The notes below the pieces were generated by a model. It was not told the DNA's origin, did not search any database, and was given only the letters and a program-made list of their open reading frames with translations. A stretch of DNA of 48,263 nt, from positions 1 to 48,263 of the forward strand of contig JAPDPT010000021.1 in NCBI GenBank assembly GCA_034506315.1. The letters run 5' to 3'. This DNA is from a candidate division KSB1 bacterium (GTDB lineage: Bacteria > Zhuqueibacterota > Zhuqueibacteria > Oleimicrobiales > Geothermoviventaceae). The position numbers and the translations under genes are program-made. Below are positions 8,616 through 16,332 of this stretch, piece after piece. Numbering within the stretch: position 1 is the first letter of the stretch; every line of letters starts with the position of its first letter.

Positions 8616-9053
8616 ATGGCTGAGGTAATACGCGATTTTGCGCTTGCTGTCCCTCGGGATGAGGTGAGTGCTTCCCTTTTCCACGCTGCCCGGCTGGGCA
8701 CCTTTTTCCACACGGTTGAGCGGACCGAAGGGGAGGCAAATGAGGCGAAGTGGCATCTCAAGACAGCGTTTCGAGCAACGCTTGGCGCTCCCTATTTGTC
8801 GTGCAGGGTGACCGAACGAGCGGGGGACCGCTGTTCCTGGGAGGCGGAATCGACACATTTGCACTGGCGCGGGGAGTTTGTCCTGGTGGAGGTAGCTCCT
8901 GGTCAGACGCAGGTCCACCTGGCTTTGCGCATCGAGGACACTGGGCCTCTTGCAGCCGTCCACAACGCCATGATAGGCGTACAGATACACAACGTAGCCA
9001 AACTTTTCGAGGCGAAGGTAAGGGAAGTCCTGGAGGCGAAGCGTGATGCTTGA
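8616..9053 (+). CDS. SRPBCC-fold small-ligand-binding protein
   Basis: 145 residues with the START/Bet v1-like layout: an N-terminal strand (DFALAVPRDEVSASLF), a run of beta strands with aromatic edges, and a long C-terminal helix (AVHNAMIGVQIHNVAKLFEAK). Relatives include CoxG-like and polyketide-cyclase-like proteins, which bind hydrophobic ligands. No catalytic residue can be picked out. The start lies one base after the M24 stop and the end overlaps the MIP18-family start, so it is part of the same transcript. The fold call is by pattern and not certain. Confidence 0.55.
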   Translation: MAEVIRDFALAVPRDEVSASLFHAARLGTFFHTVERTEGEANEAKWHLKTAFRATLGAPYLSCRVTERAGDRCSWEAESTHLHWRGEFVLVEVAPGQTQVHLALRIEDTGPLAAVHNAMIGVQIHNVAKLFEAKVREVLEAKRDA

Positions 9054-9360
9054 CCCCGTTAGGCTAAGCGAAAAAGAGCGCGAGGTCTTCCAGCGCGTGA
9101 TCACGGTCAGGGATCCCGAATTCGGCCATACTCTGGGTGAACGCGGGCTCATTGACGAAGTCAAGGTTTTGGGCGACACCGCTTACATCGTGTATCATCT
9201 CACCGTTCCGTTCTGTCCTGATGTGTTTGCCCTATACATCGGTTCGGGGATACGGAAGAAGGCTTTGGAGGTCCCAGGAATCGTGCGAGCCCATGTGGAA
9301 GTCAGGGGCCACATCCACGCGGAGACCTTGAACCGCAGACTTTCGGAGCTTGAGAAATAG
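9046..9360 (+). CDS. MIP18/DUF59-family Fe-S assembly-type protein
   Basis: 104 residues from the ATG, or one more from the adjacent GTG at 9043; GGAGG sits upstream within the preceding gene. The family hallmark is the segment around Cys57 (LTVPFCPDVFAL), preceded by a DPEFG stretch and the start of the beta sheet. Bacterial members such as SufT and PaaD help mature Fe-S proteins or multicomponent oxygenases. Several Fe-S proteins (Rrf2, polyferredoxin) are encoded a few kilobases upstream, so a role in loading or repairing their clusters is reasonable. That role is inferred from neighbours. Confidence 0.7.
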   Translation: MLDPVRLSEKEREVFQRVITVRDPEFGHTLGERGLIDEVKVLGDTAYIVYHLTVPFCPDVFALYIGSGIRKKALEVPGIVRAHVEVRGHIHAETLNRRLSELEK

Positions 9361-9370
9361 GGGGAGTGCC

Positions 9371-9823
9371 ATGCATACGATTGTACGCAGATATATACGT
9401 ACCAGCGTGGCCTTTCTGATCGCCGGGCTCATTGTAGGGATCTGGATGGAGGTGGCTCGAGACGTTCTTGGCCGCTATCCCGACACAGACCACATCACTG
9501 CGCACACGCATCTCATCCTCATAGGCTTCGTGATGGGCATGATTCTCGGAGTGGCTCAGTGGATGTTTCCACGCCCGGAGCCAGGCTCGCGGTATAGTCC
9601 CAACCTAGCTATGGCTATTTATTACCTTTTCACTGTCAGCACGTCCCTTCGGGGGCTGGCCGAGGTGCTTAAGCCCTTGCTCAACGTGCCTTGGCTGGGA
9701 TACCTCGCCATGACAGGAGGAGCTGGGCAGACCGTGGCCTTCGTGTTGTTCTTCTACAATATGTGGCCGCGGGTACGGCCGCTGGGTAGCCAGTTTCGGG
9801 AAGCCAGGGGAGAGAAGTTCTGA
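9371..9823 (+). CDS. Four-helix membrane protein resembling the N-terminus of heme-copper oxidase subunit I
   Basis: 150 residues. The ATG at 9371 follows GGGGAG; an upstream in-frame start would run back through the previous stop region and lacks a site. Predicted helices: about 12-31, 44-64, 79-98 and 107-131. The second begins with His41, His45 and His47 (HITAHTHLILIGF) and ends in WMFPRPEP, a pattern seen in the first helices of NorB/CcoN-type subunits, where one such histidine binds low-spin heme b. Full subunits have 12 or more helices, so this is only the first third; the distal heme and copper ligands are absent. Ten bases separate it from the MIP18-family gene and 49 from the octaheme cytochrome. 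A membrane quinol-linked partner for that cytochrome is a plausible role. Confidence 0.6.
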   Translation: MHTIVRRYIRTSVAFLIAGLIVGIWMEVARDVLGRYPDTDHITAHTHLILIGFVMGMILGVAQWMFPRPEPGSRYSPNLAMAIYYLFTVSTSLRGLAEVLKPLLNVPWLGYLAMTGGAGQTVAFVLFFYNMWPRVRPLGSQFREARGEKF

Positions 9824-9872
9824 CCAGGCCTGTGGGGGCGTCGCGCTGGACGACAAAAACGAGGACGGGGCG

Positions 9873-11132
9873 ATGAGAAATCCCAAGCTGCTGCTCATCG
9901 TCGGTGCGCTCCTGATCAGTTGCCCCTCGTCTGAAGTCTTCGGTTCGGGTGAGCCGTGCGTCTCGTGCCATTCACGACCGGATGTGACCCCGACACAGGT
10001 CAGGGACTGGCAGGTGTCAAGACATGCCCAGAGCGGGGTCACCTGCGAGATCTGTCACAGTGCCGAGCACCGATCGGTGGATGATGCTGCCAAGGCAAAA
10101 CTCCCCACGCCTGAGGTTTGCGCCAACTGCCACCCCGAGCAGGTCGAGCAGTTTCGCCGGGGTAAGCACGCACTGGCGTGGACTGCCATGGAGGCTATGC
10201 CGGCGACTCACTATCAGCCGATGGAACTCACCGTTGGCGTGAAGGGCTGCGGCGGGTGCCACAAGATCGGGTTGAAGTCGGAAGCCAAGATCCGCGAGCT
10301 AAAAGGACAGGGGTTCCAGCACGGTGTGGCTAGCTGTGATGCTTGCCATACCCGCCACAGCTTTTCCGTAGCGGAAGCGAAAGAGCCTGAGGCCTGCGCC
10401 ACCTGCCACATGGGTTTCGACCATCCCCAGTGGGAGATGTACAGCACCTCGAAGCACGGGATACGCTATCAATTGAGGCGGGCTGGAAAGCTACCTCCAG
10501 ACGCCGCAGCGCCCACCTGCCAGACGTGCCATATGCCAGGTGGCGATCACGAGGTCCGGACGGCCTGGGGGTTCCTTGCCCTTCGTCTCCCCTTGCCCGA
10601 GGACAGGAAATGGGCCGACGACCGTGTCACTGTGCTGAAAGGGTTAGGCGTTCTAAGTCCCGATGGAAGCCCGACAGCCCGCTTGGAGGCTGTTAAGCTT
10701 GCGGATATGGCCCGTCTGGACCAGGCAAGCTGGGACCGCGAGAGAGGGCGCATATTGAACGTGTGCTCCCAGTGCCATTCGCGCTCCTTTGCCCAAAACG
10801 AGCTGGAGAAGGCGGATCACCTCATTCGGAGCGCCGACAGTTTGATGGCCGAGGGTGTTCGGACAGTGGCGGACCTGTACGCGCGGGGGAAACTGAAAAA
10901 GCCCGAGCCCTACGCCTATCCCTACCCGGACCTCCTTTTCTTCCACGAGGCGCGAACTCCCATCGAGCAGGACCTCTTCCGGATGTTTCTCGAGCACCGG
11001 ATGCGCACATTCCAAGGTGCGTTTCACGCCAACCCCGACTACGCCTTCTGGTACGGATGGAGTGAGATGGTAGCTGACCTTACTCGAATCCGGGAGGCTG
11101 CCGGAACGATCTCGAGTGCCAATCCGCGGTAG
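9873..11132 (+). CDS. Octaheme cytochrome c, hydroxylamine-oxidoreductase-like family
   Basis: 419 residues with an export signal (hydrophobic 5-18, then EVFGSG). Eight CxxCH heme sites are at residues 29-33, 58-62, 83-87, 126-130, 155-159, 175-179, 216-220 and 298-302. Seven clustered sites, a gap of about 80 residues, an eighth site and a helical C-terminus match the octaheme HAO fold. So does the stretch HPQWEMYSTSKHGIRY. Family members oxidise hydroxylamine or hydrazine, or in the reductive branch turn nitrite or NO into hydroxylamine or ammonium. The oxidative branch needs a cross-linking tyrosine in the C-terminal helices; Tyr390 and Tyr394 (PDYAFWYGW) are nearby candidates that need an alignment. 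No NapC/NirT partner is present. Confidence 0.85.
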   Translation: MRNPKLLLIVGALLISCPSSEVFGSGEPCVSCHSRPDVTPTQVRDWQVSRHAQSGVTCEICHSAEHRSVDDAAKAKLPTPEVCANCHPEQVEQFRRGKHALAWTAMEAMPATHYQPMELTVGVKGCGGCHKIGLKSEAKIRELKGQGFQHGVASCDACHTRHSFSVAEAKEPEACATCHMGFDHPQWEMYSTSKHGIRYQLRRAGKLPPDAAAPTCQTCHMPGGDHEVRTAWGFLALRLPLPEDRKWADDRVTVLKGLGVLSPDGSPTARLEAVKLADMARLDQASWDRERGRILNVCSQCHSRSFAQNELEKADHLIRSADSLMAEGVRTVADLYARGKLKKPEPYAYPYPDLLFFHEARTPIEQDLFRMFLEHRMRTFQGAFHANPDYAFWYGWSEMVADLTRIREAAGTISSANPR

Positions 11133-11169
11133 GAAGTGCTTGCCGCCTATCTGGCATCCCGTTCGGAAT

Positions 11170-11208
11170 GGCCCCGGGCGTAGTAGGCCATCATGCCATC
11201 CGGGGGCC
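11170..11208. repeat. GC-rich inverted repeat after the octaheme gene
   Basis: GGCCCCGG (11170-11177) pairs with CCGGGGGCC (11200-11208) with one bulged base. The loop holds a smaller GGC/GCC pair. It lies 38 bases past the octaheme stop and lacks a U run. It could stabilise the operon's 3' end or act as a Rho-independent-like block. The rest of the gap up to uvrC shows no gene. Confidence 0.35.
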
Positions 11209-11384
11209 AACTCAGGGTGGGTGGTATGGGCTTGCAAGAAGCAATTTGCGCGTGGTTACGCATCCCCGCTCCGAGGGGTTGGCGGGCTTTGTCCTTGTAT
11301 TTGAGGGGGGCTTCCTGTAACTTTATGCGCAGGAGCAAAGTAAGAATGCGGCGCGGATAAGTCTGGCGCTGGCCGAAGACGTCC

Positions 11385-13280
11385 ATGCGGAGCGTTCCAG
11401 CGAAGGTAATCGAGAAACTGGAAAACCTGCCCGAGCGGCCGGGTGTTTACATTTTCAAGGATCGCTTCGGCAGGCCTATTTATATTGGGAAGGCTAAGGT
11501 TCTACGCAACCGTGTACGATCCTACTTCCAGGAGTCGCGCAGGGGGGAGGTGAAACTTGAGCGGCTCCTGTCGCGGGTGGCTGACATCGACCTCATCCTT
11601 ACGGACTCCGAGGTTGAGGCGCTTGTCCTCGAAGCCAACCTGATCAAGGAGTACAAGCCTCGCTACAACATCAATCTCAAAGACGATAAGTCGTACCCGT
11701 ACGTACGTGTAACGAACGAGCCTTATCCGCGCATTTTCGCCACGCGCCGCGTCGTAAAGGATGGTTCTCGCTACTTCGGTCCGTTTACCGACGTGGGCGC
11801 CCTCCGCGACCTCCTCCGTATGGTACACAAGGTATTCCCCATCCGCTCCTGCAAGCTTGCCCTCAATGAGGAGGCAATCGCCCAGGGCAAATTCAAAGTC
11901 TGTCTCGACTATCACATCGGTCGGTGCCTAGGCCCCTGCGAGGCCCACGTAAGCCGCGAGTCGTACCTCGAGATGGTCGGCTATGCCGTGGACTTCATCG
12001 AAGGGCGAGATCAAAGGGTGATTCGGCAGCTACAGGAAAGGATGAAGGCCCTCGCCCAGGAGCTGCGTTTCGAAGAGGCTGCCCGGCTACGCGATGTCCT
12101 CAAGGCTGTCGAGGCATTCCGCGATCGCCAGAAGGTGGTTTCCACGGAGGAAGTCGACAGGGATATCGTAACGGGTGCGGCCGATCTCACCGACGCCTGC
12201 GCCGTCGTCTTCAAGATCCGCGAAGGGAGGATCGTAGGGCGCCAGGACTTCCAGCTGCAGCGTCGCTTGGACGAGGATCTACCCACCATCCTCGAGGCAT
12301 TTCTGAAGCTCTATTACCTCAAGAGCGACTTTATTCCCTCCGAGATTGTGCTCCCATGTGCCGTTCCCGAGGTAGCCCAGCTCGAGGGCTGGCTTCGGAC
12401 GAAAGCAGGAAGTGACGTTCGGCTCCGCCAGCCGGACGGGGAAGAGGAACTCAAGCTAATGGCCATGTGCACCAGGAACGCGGAGCTTTTGCTGGAAGAG
12501 ATCAAGCTTCAGCGTCTCCGGAGCGAGGAATACGTTAACCGCAGCGTCGAAGCCCTGCGGCGGGATTTGAAGCTATCGCGTCCCCCCAAACGAATCGAAG
12601 CCTTCGATGTGTCGAATATTCAGGGGAAGTACGCTACCGCTTCCGAGGTCTGTTTCATCAACGGCCGGCCGGCGAAGAGCCAGTACCGCCGCTTCCGCAT
12701 CCGAGTAAAGGAGACCCCCGATGATTTTGCCATGATGCGGGAAGTGGTGGAACGGCACTACCGTCGCTCCCTGGCGGAGGGAAGGGAATTGCCAGACCTC
12801 ATCTTGATTGACGGCGGGAGGGGACAGATCTCTGCGGCACTGGATTCGCTGAATAGGCTTGGACTGAAAGAGATCCCTGTGATTGGCTTGGCCAAGCGCC
12901 TCGACGAGATTTACCGACCCGAATTCCCGGATCCACAGAATCTACCCAAGGATTCCCCCAGTCTGAGGCTGTTGCAGCGGATTCGGGACGAAGCGCACCG
13001 TTTCGCTGTGGAGTACCATCGCCGGCTACGATCGCGCGAGGCATTGGTGTCTCGCTTGGAGGGAATCGAAGGCATCGGCAAGAGACGGGCTCAGGCCCTG
13101 CTTGAGGCATTTGGATCTCTGCGGCGGATCGCTCAGGCCTCCGTCGAGGAACTCGCGGAGGTGGATGGAATGACCCAGTCAGCTGCTATAACCGTATGGA
13201 AGCACTTCCACCCCTCGAACGAGGAAGCCGCCGCTCTTGCTGGCTCGTCCAGCGACAACGGGAATGCCGATACTCAATAG
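11385..13280 (+). CDS. uvrC: UvrABC excinuclease subunit C
   Basis: 631 residues, normal for UvrC. The GIY-YIG nuclease that cuts 3' of the lesion occupies residues 1-100 (GVYIFKDRFG, PIYIGKAKVLRNR). A cysteine-bearing linker (SCK...CLDYHIGRCLGPC) follows. The UVR motif near residue 215 (ELRFEEAARLRD) is the UvrB-binding site. The RNase H-like half that makes the 5' cut starts at about residue 405 (EAFDVSNIQGKYATAS). Two helix-hairpin-helix motifs end the protein (EGIEGIGKRRAQALLEAFG). No SOS box is evident upstream. It stands alone, between the cytochrome operon and the lipoprotein gene. Confidence 0.97.
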   Translation: MRSVPAKVIEKLENLPERPGVYIFKDRFGRPIYIGKAKVLRNRVRSYFQESRRGEVKLERLLSRVADIDLILTDSEVEALVLEANLIKEYKPRYNINLKDDKSYPYVRVTNEPYPRIFATRRVVKDGSRYFGPFTDVGALRDLLRMVHKVFPIRSCKLALNEEAIAQGKFKVCLDYHIGRCLGPCEAHVSRESYLEMVGYAVDFIEGRDQRVIRQLQERMKALAQELRFEEAARLRDVLKAVEAFRDRQKVVSTEEVDRDIVTGAADLTDACAVVFKIREGRIVGRQDFQLQRRLDEDLPTILEAFLKLYYLKSDFIPSEIVLPCAVPEVAQLEGWLRTKAGSDVRLRQPDGEEELKLMAMCTRNAELLLEEIKLQRLRSEEYVNRSVEALRRDLKLSRPPKRIEAFDVSNIQGKYATASEVCFINGRPAKSQYRRFRIRVKETPDDFAMMREVVERHYRRSLAEGRELPDLILIDGGRGQISAALDSLNRLGLKEIPVIGLAKRLDEIYRPEFPDPQNLPKDSPSLRLLQRIRDEAHRFAVEYHRRLRSREALVSRLEGIEGIGKRRAQALLEAFGSLRRIAQASVEELAEVDGMTQSAAITVWKHFHPSNEEAAALAGSSSDNGNADTQ

Positions 13281-13645
13281 GGGGAAAGAGCGGGTCTTTT
13301 GGTCCTAAATCTCTATTCCTGCCTGGCGCATCCACTCGCGATAAGGAAAGAGCGCGAAGGTTGGAAGAGACAGGAGACGTCGGTACGTACGCCGAATCTG
13401 CCAGCGCAGCAGAAGGAGGCGGAGACGAGCCACGATCACGAACACGGTTTCACCTCGGCAAGTAAGGGTTCGACCTGAAACAGCTCGGCGTCCTCATTTG
13501 CAATGCGTATGCCACAGCCCGCGAGCCAGGCTTCGTACTGTCCCACATAATTGCGCGGAGACGGCCAGAAATGGCCGGGGGCCGGGCTCCCCAGGACTTG
13601 TATCGGCAGGAGATGGAGAGAATTAACGCACCGGATGGGCGAAAA
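13281..13645. other. 365-base gap after uvrC with weak minus-strand coding traces
   Basis: No gene here can be defended. Reading the minus strand, a frame ending at 13436 shows a gene-like tail (YVGQYEAWLAGCGIRI...FQVEPLLAEVKP). It overlaps a 46-codon frame that ends at about 13304 and is rich in Leu and Arg, with a GAGG before its GTG. These could be the remnant of a decayed gene or chance. No promoter or terminator is clear. Confidence 0.3.
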
Positions 13646-15010
13646 ATGTCCAGAACCTTGAGACTCGGCGTTGTAGTTGGCTGCGCGGTTTTTATGGCCT
13701 GTGCCTCTGGCCAAAAGGGGGCCGTTCGCAGGGCCCCGTCCGCTCATCCCAACCTGAGAGCTCTCGCCGAGCAAGCCGCGGCGGAGCCCGCGAACGCTGT
13801 GGTTCAAGTCGAGCTCCTCAAAGCTTATCTCCTCGCTGACTCACTTCAGGCAGCGGTTGGTGTTGCACAGCGGCTGCAATCCCGGGCAGACATTTCCCCG
13901 GAAGGACGCATATGGTGTGCCACCGCACGCTTTTTATCAGGAGAGAAGGGAGCCCAGGAAGAGCTCTTAGCGGACTTGACTCAAGAGGAACTTTCCGACG
14001 AAAGCGTCTCTGAAGTGGGTCGGGTTCTGGGCTGTCCGTACGCGACAGAGCTTGTGAGGGACTTACCGGGCGATGCTGCCTTTCCCTATCCTTCTCCCGA
14101 CGGGAAGAAAATCGCCTTTCAGTGGAACCGCTCCGGCAACTGGGATATTTACGTGCTTGAGATCGAAGCAGACCGCCTTTTGCCGCTTACCGATCACCCG
14201 GCCCGCGATGAGTCTCCCTGTTTCTCTCCGAGCGGTCGGGCGATCGCTTTTACCTCAACACGCAATGATTCGTCAAACCCCGTGGTTGGAGGTGACAAGG
14301 CCCAACGCGACATTTTTCTCGTTGCGGCAGAGGGGGGTAAGCCGGTTTGTATAGTGGCCAATCCTGCCGACGACTGGTACCCGCGCTTTGCCCCGGATGG
14401 GAGATCTCTCTTCTTTGTATCAGAAGATGGCGGAGGCGAAGCGTCCAGCCACGTTCGCAGGCAGGCGGAGCTTTACCGATTGTGGTTTGCCACGGGCCAG
14501 ATACAGCGTCTGACCGCGAACCAGGTAGACGACACCGCGCCCTGTCCAGACCCGGGTGCGAAACACCTTCTCTTCGCGCGTGCGGCTGGGGATCTTTTCG
14601 GGATCTACCAATTGAACCTCACCTCGCTGAGCACGACGCAGTTGCTTTCCCCCAAAGACTTGGGAGTAGATGAAGTGGGCGCCCCAGCCATCGCCGCGGA
14701 GGGACTCCTTGCGTGCGTCGGCCGGAAAGGCCAGAATCTTGATCTATACATGTTTGACCTCAGGAGTGGCAGAAAGCAACGTCTCACACGTCACCCGGGG
14801 GTGGACCAGGCTCCGGTCTTCAGCGCGGAGGGAAAAGCACTCTATTTCCATTCCAATCGCACGGGGCGCTTCGCGATCTATCGGATGGACTTGTCCAGGC
14901 CGATAACCCGCGCCGAGCTGATTGAGACCCTGAACCAAGAGAGCCAATGGGAGGCAGGCTCCGAGGAGTGGAACCCAGAGGTTGGTAATTCCGTTTATGG
15001 CGGTGACTAG
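13646..15010 (+). CDS. TolB-like beta-propeller lipoprotein
   Basis: 454 residues from the ATG at 13646, chosen because a signal peptide begins there (MSRTLRLGVVVGCAVFMACAS) with a probable lipidated cysteine. The lipobox FMAC is not ideal. Residues of about 35-125 look like a short helical repeat region. From about 140 onward are PD40/WD40-like blades of the TolB type (PSPDGKKIAF, SPSGRAIAFTSTRN, APDGRSLFFVSEDGG, SAEGKALYFHSNRTG). Such propellers scaffold envelope complexes or bind peptides. There is no Pal, TolA or TolR gene nearby, so it is not TolB itself. It is a cell-envelope protein of unknown partner. Confidence 0.75.
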   Translation: MSRTLRLGVVVGCAVFMACASGQKGAVRRAPSAHPNLRALAEQAAAEPANAVVQVELLKAYLLADSLQAAVGVAQRLQSRADISPEGRIWCATARFLSGEKGAQEELLADLTQEELSDESVSEVGRVLGCPYATELVRDLPGDAAFPYPSPDGKKIAFQWNRSGNWDIYVLEIEADRLLPLTDHPARDESPCFSPSGRAIAFTSTRNDSSNPVVGGDKAQRDIFLVAAEGGKPVCIVANPADDWYPRFAPDGRSLFFVSEDGGGEASSHVRRQAELYRLWFATGQIQRLTANQVDDTAPCPDPGAKHLLFARAAGDLFGIYQLNLTSLSTTQLLSPKDLGVDEVGAPAIAAEGLLACVGRKGQNLDLYMFDLRSGRKQRLTRHPGVDQAPVFSAEGKALYFHSNRTGRFAIYRMDLSRPITRAELIETLNQESQWEAGSEEWNPEVGNSVYGGD

Positions 15011-15051
15011 CGTAGGGCGATGGAGACGGGGAGCAGACACACCGACTTCAA

Positions 15052-15076
15052 GGGGACCGCAGCGGTTCCATTTTTT
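15052..15076 (+). terminator. Candidate intrinsic terminator of the lipoprotein gene
   Basis: GGGGACC and GGTTCC pair around a GCAGC loop with one bulge, followed by six T residues (15071-15076). It is 40 bases after the lipoprotein stop and 60 before carA, in the right place to separate the two units. The stem is short. Confidence 0.45.
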
Positions 15077-15135
15077 GTATCTGGGCCTGGCGCGTATAGG
15101 GATGTAGTGGGCCACAAGCGTCTTGAGGGCTGATA

Positions 15136-16332
15136 ATGAGGCTAAGTCGGGAGAGGAAGCCGGCGATCCTTGTACTCGAGGATGGGCGATTTTTCCGCGG
15201 CTGGAGCTTCGGGGCAGAAGGAGAAGCCACCGGCGAGGTCATCTTCAACACAAGCATGACCGGCTATCAGGAGATCTTCACCGACCCATCCTACAGGGGA
15301 CAGCTGGTAACCCTAACGTATCCCCACATCGGAAACGTGGGAGTGAATCAGCTGGACTTTGAGAGCTGTCGACCCTGGCTGGCCGGGGTGATCGTCCGCG
15401 AGTATAGTCGGGTGTCCAGCTCCTGGAGAGCCGAGCGTACGCTCGCTGAGTTTCTTGCGGACTTCGGAGTCCCGGCGATCGAGGGGGTCGATACTCGTGC
15501 CCTCACGATCCACATCCGGGACAAGGGGGCTATGACCGGTATTATCTCCACCATCGACTTTGACATCGATTCGCTGGTTCGGAAAGCCCAAGCGGCGCCC
15601 AAGATGCAGGGCCTGAACCTGGTCCACGAGGTGACCTGCGCGGAGAAGTGGACGTGGACCGAAGGTATTCCCAGGCGATGGCTACCCGTCGGCATGCGGC
15701 CCAAGACGGAGCGTAGGGATCCCTTCCATGTAATCGTCTACGATTTCGGGGTAAAGCGAAATATCTTGCGGAGCCTAGCTCACCGCGGCTGCCGCCTCAC
15801 GATCGTCCCCGCTCATACACCCGCGGACGAGGTGATCTCATGGGACCCGGACGGGGTCTTCTTGTCCAACGGGCCAGGTGATCCTGAACCCGTCCGTGAG
15901 GGAGTCGAAAACGCCCGGCGCCTGCTCGGACGAGTGCCCATCTTCGGTATCTGCTTGGGTCATCAGCTGCTGGCTCTGGCGCTGGGAGCCAAGACTTATA
16001 AGCTCAAGTTCGGCCATCACGGAGCCAACCACCCGGTGTTGAACCTGAGGAGCGGTTTCATAGAGATTACGGCCCAAAACCACGGTTTCGCCGTCGATCC
16101 CGAAACTTTGGACCCGGACAATTTGGAAGTCACTCATGTGAACTTGAATGACCACACGCTGGAAGGCTTTCGTCACCGATCGCTACCGGCTTTCGCTGTC
16201 CAGTATCATCCGGAAGCGAGCCCTGGGCCACATGACTCGCAATATCTGTTTGACGAATTCGTGCACATGATGGAAACATGGCGGCAGAGGCGATCGGTCC
16301 GCGAGGTTGAGAAGCGAGGAACGCATGCCTAA
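15136..16332 (+). CDS. carA: Carbamoyl-phosphate synthase small (glutaminase) subunit
   Basis: 398 residues. It releases ammonia from glutamine for carbamoyl phosphate, which feeds pyrimidine and arginine synthesis. The CPSase small-chain N-domain covers about residues 10-140 ([17 protein letters not shown]). A class I glutamine amidotransferase domain follows from about 195, with nucleophile Cys273 in [15 protein letters not shown] and the triad partners His358 and Glu360 in [10 protein letters not shown]. The frame overlaps carB by eight bases, the usual arrangement for equal production of the two subunits. No pyrimidine attenuator or PyrR site is recognisable in the 125 bases upstream. Confidence 0.97.
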   Translation: MRLSRERKPAILVLEDGRFFRGWSFGAEGEATGEVIFNTSMTGYQEIFTDPSYRGQLVTLTYPHIGNVGVNQLDFESCRPWLAGVIVREYSRVSSSWRAERTLAEFLADFGVPAIEGVDTRALTIHIRDKGAMTGIISTIDFDIDSLVRKAQAAPKMQGLNLVHEVTCAEKWTWTEGIPRRWLPVGMRPKTERRDPFHVIVYDFGVKRNILRSLAHRGCRLTIVPAHTPADEVISWDPDGVFLSNGPGDPEPVREGVENARRLLGRVPIFGICLGHQLLALALGAKTYKLKFGHHGANHPVLNLRSGFIEITAQNHGFAVDPETLDPDNLEVTHVNLNDHTLEGFRHRSLPAFAVQYHPEASPGPHDSQYLFDEFVHMMETWRQRRSVREVEKRGTHA

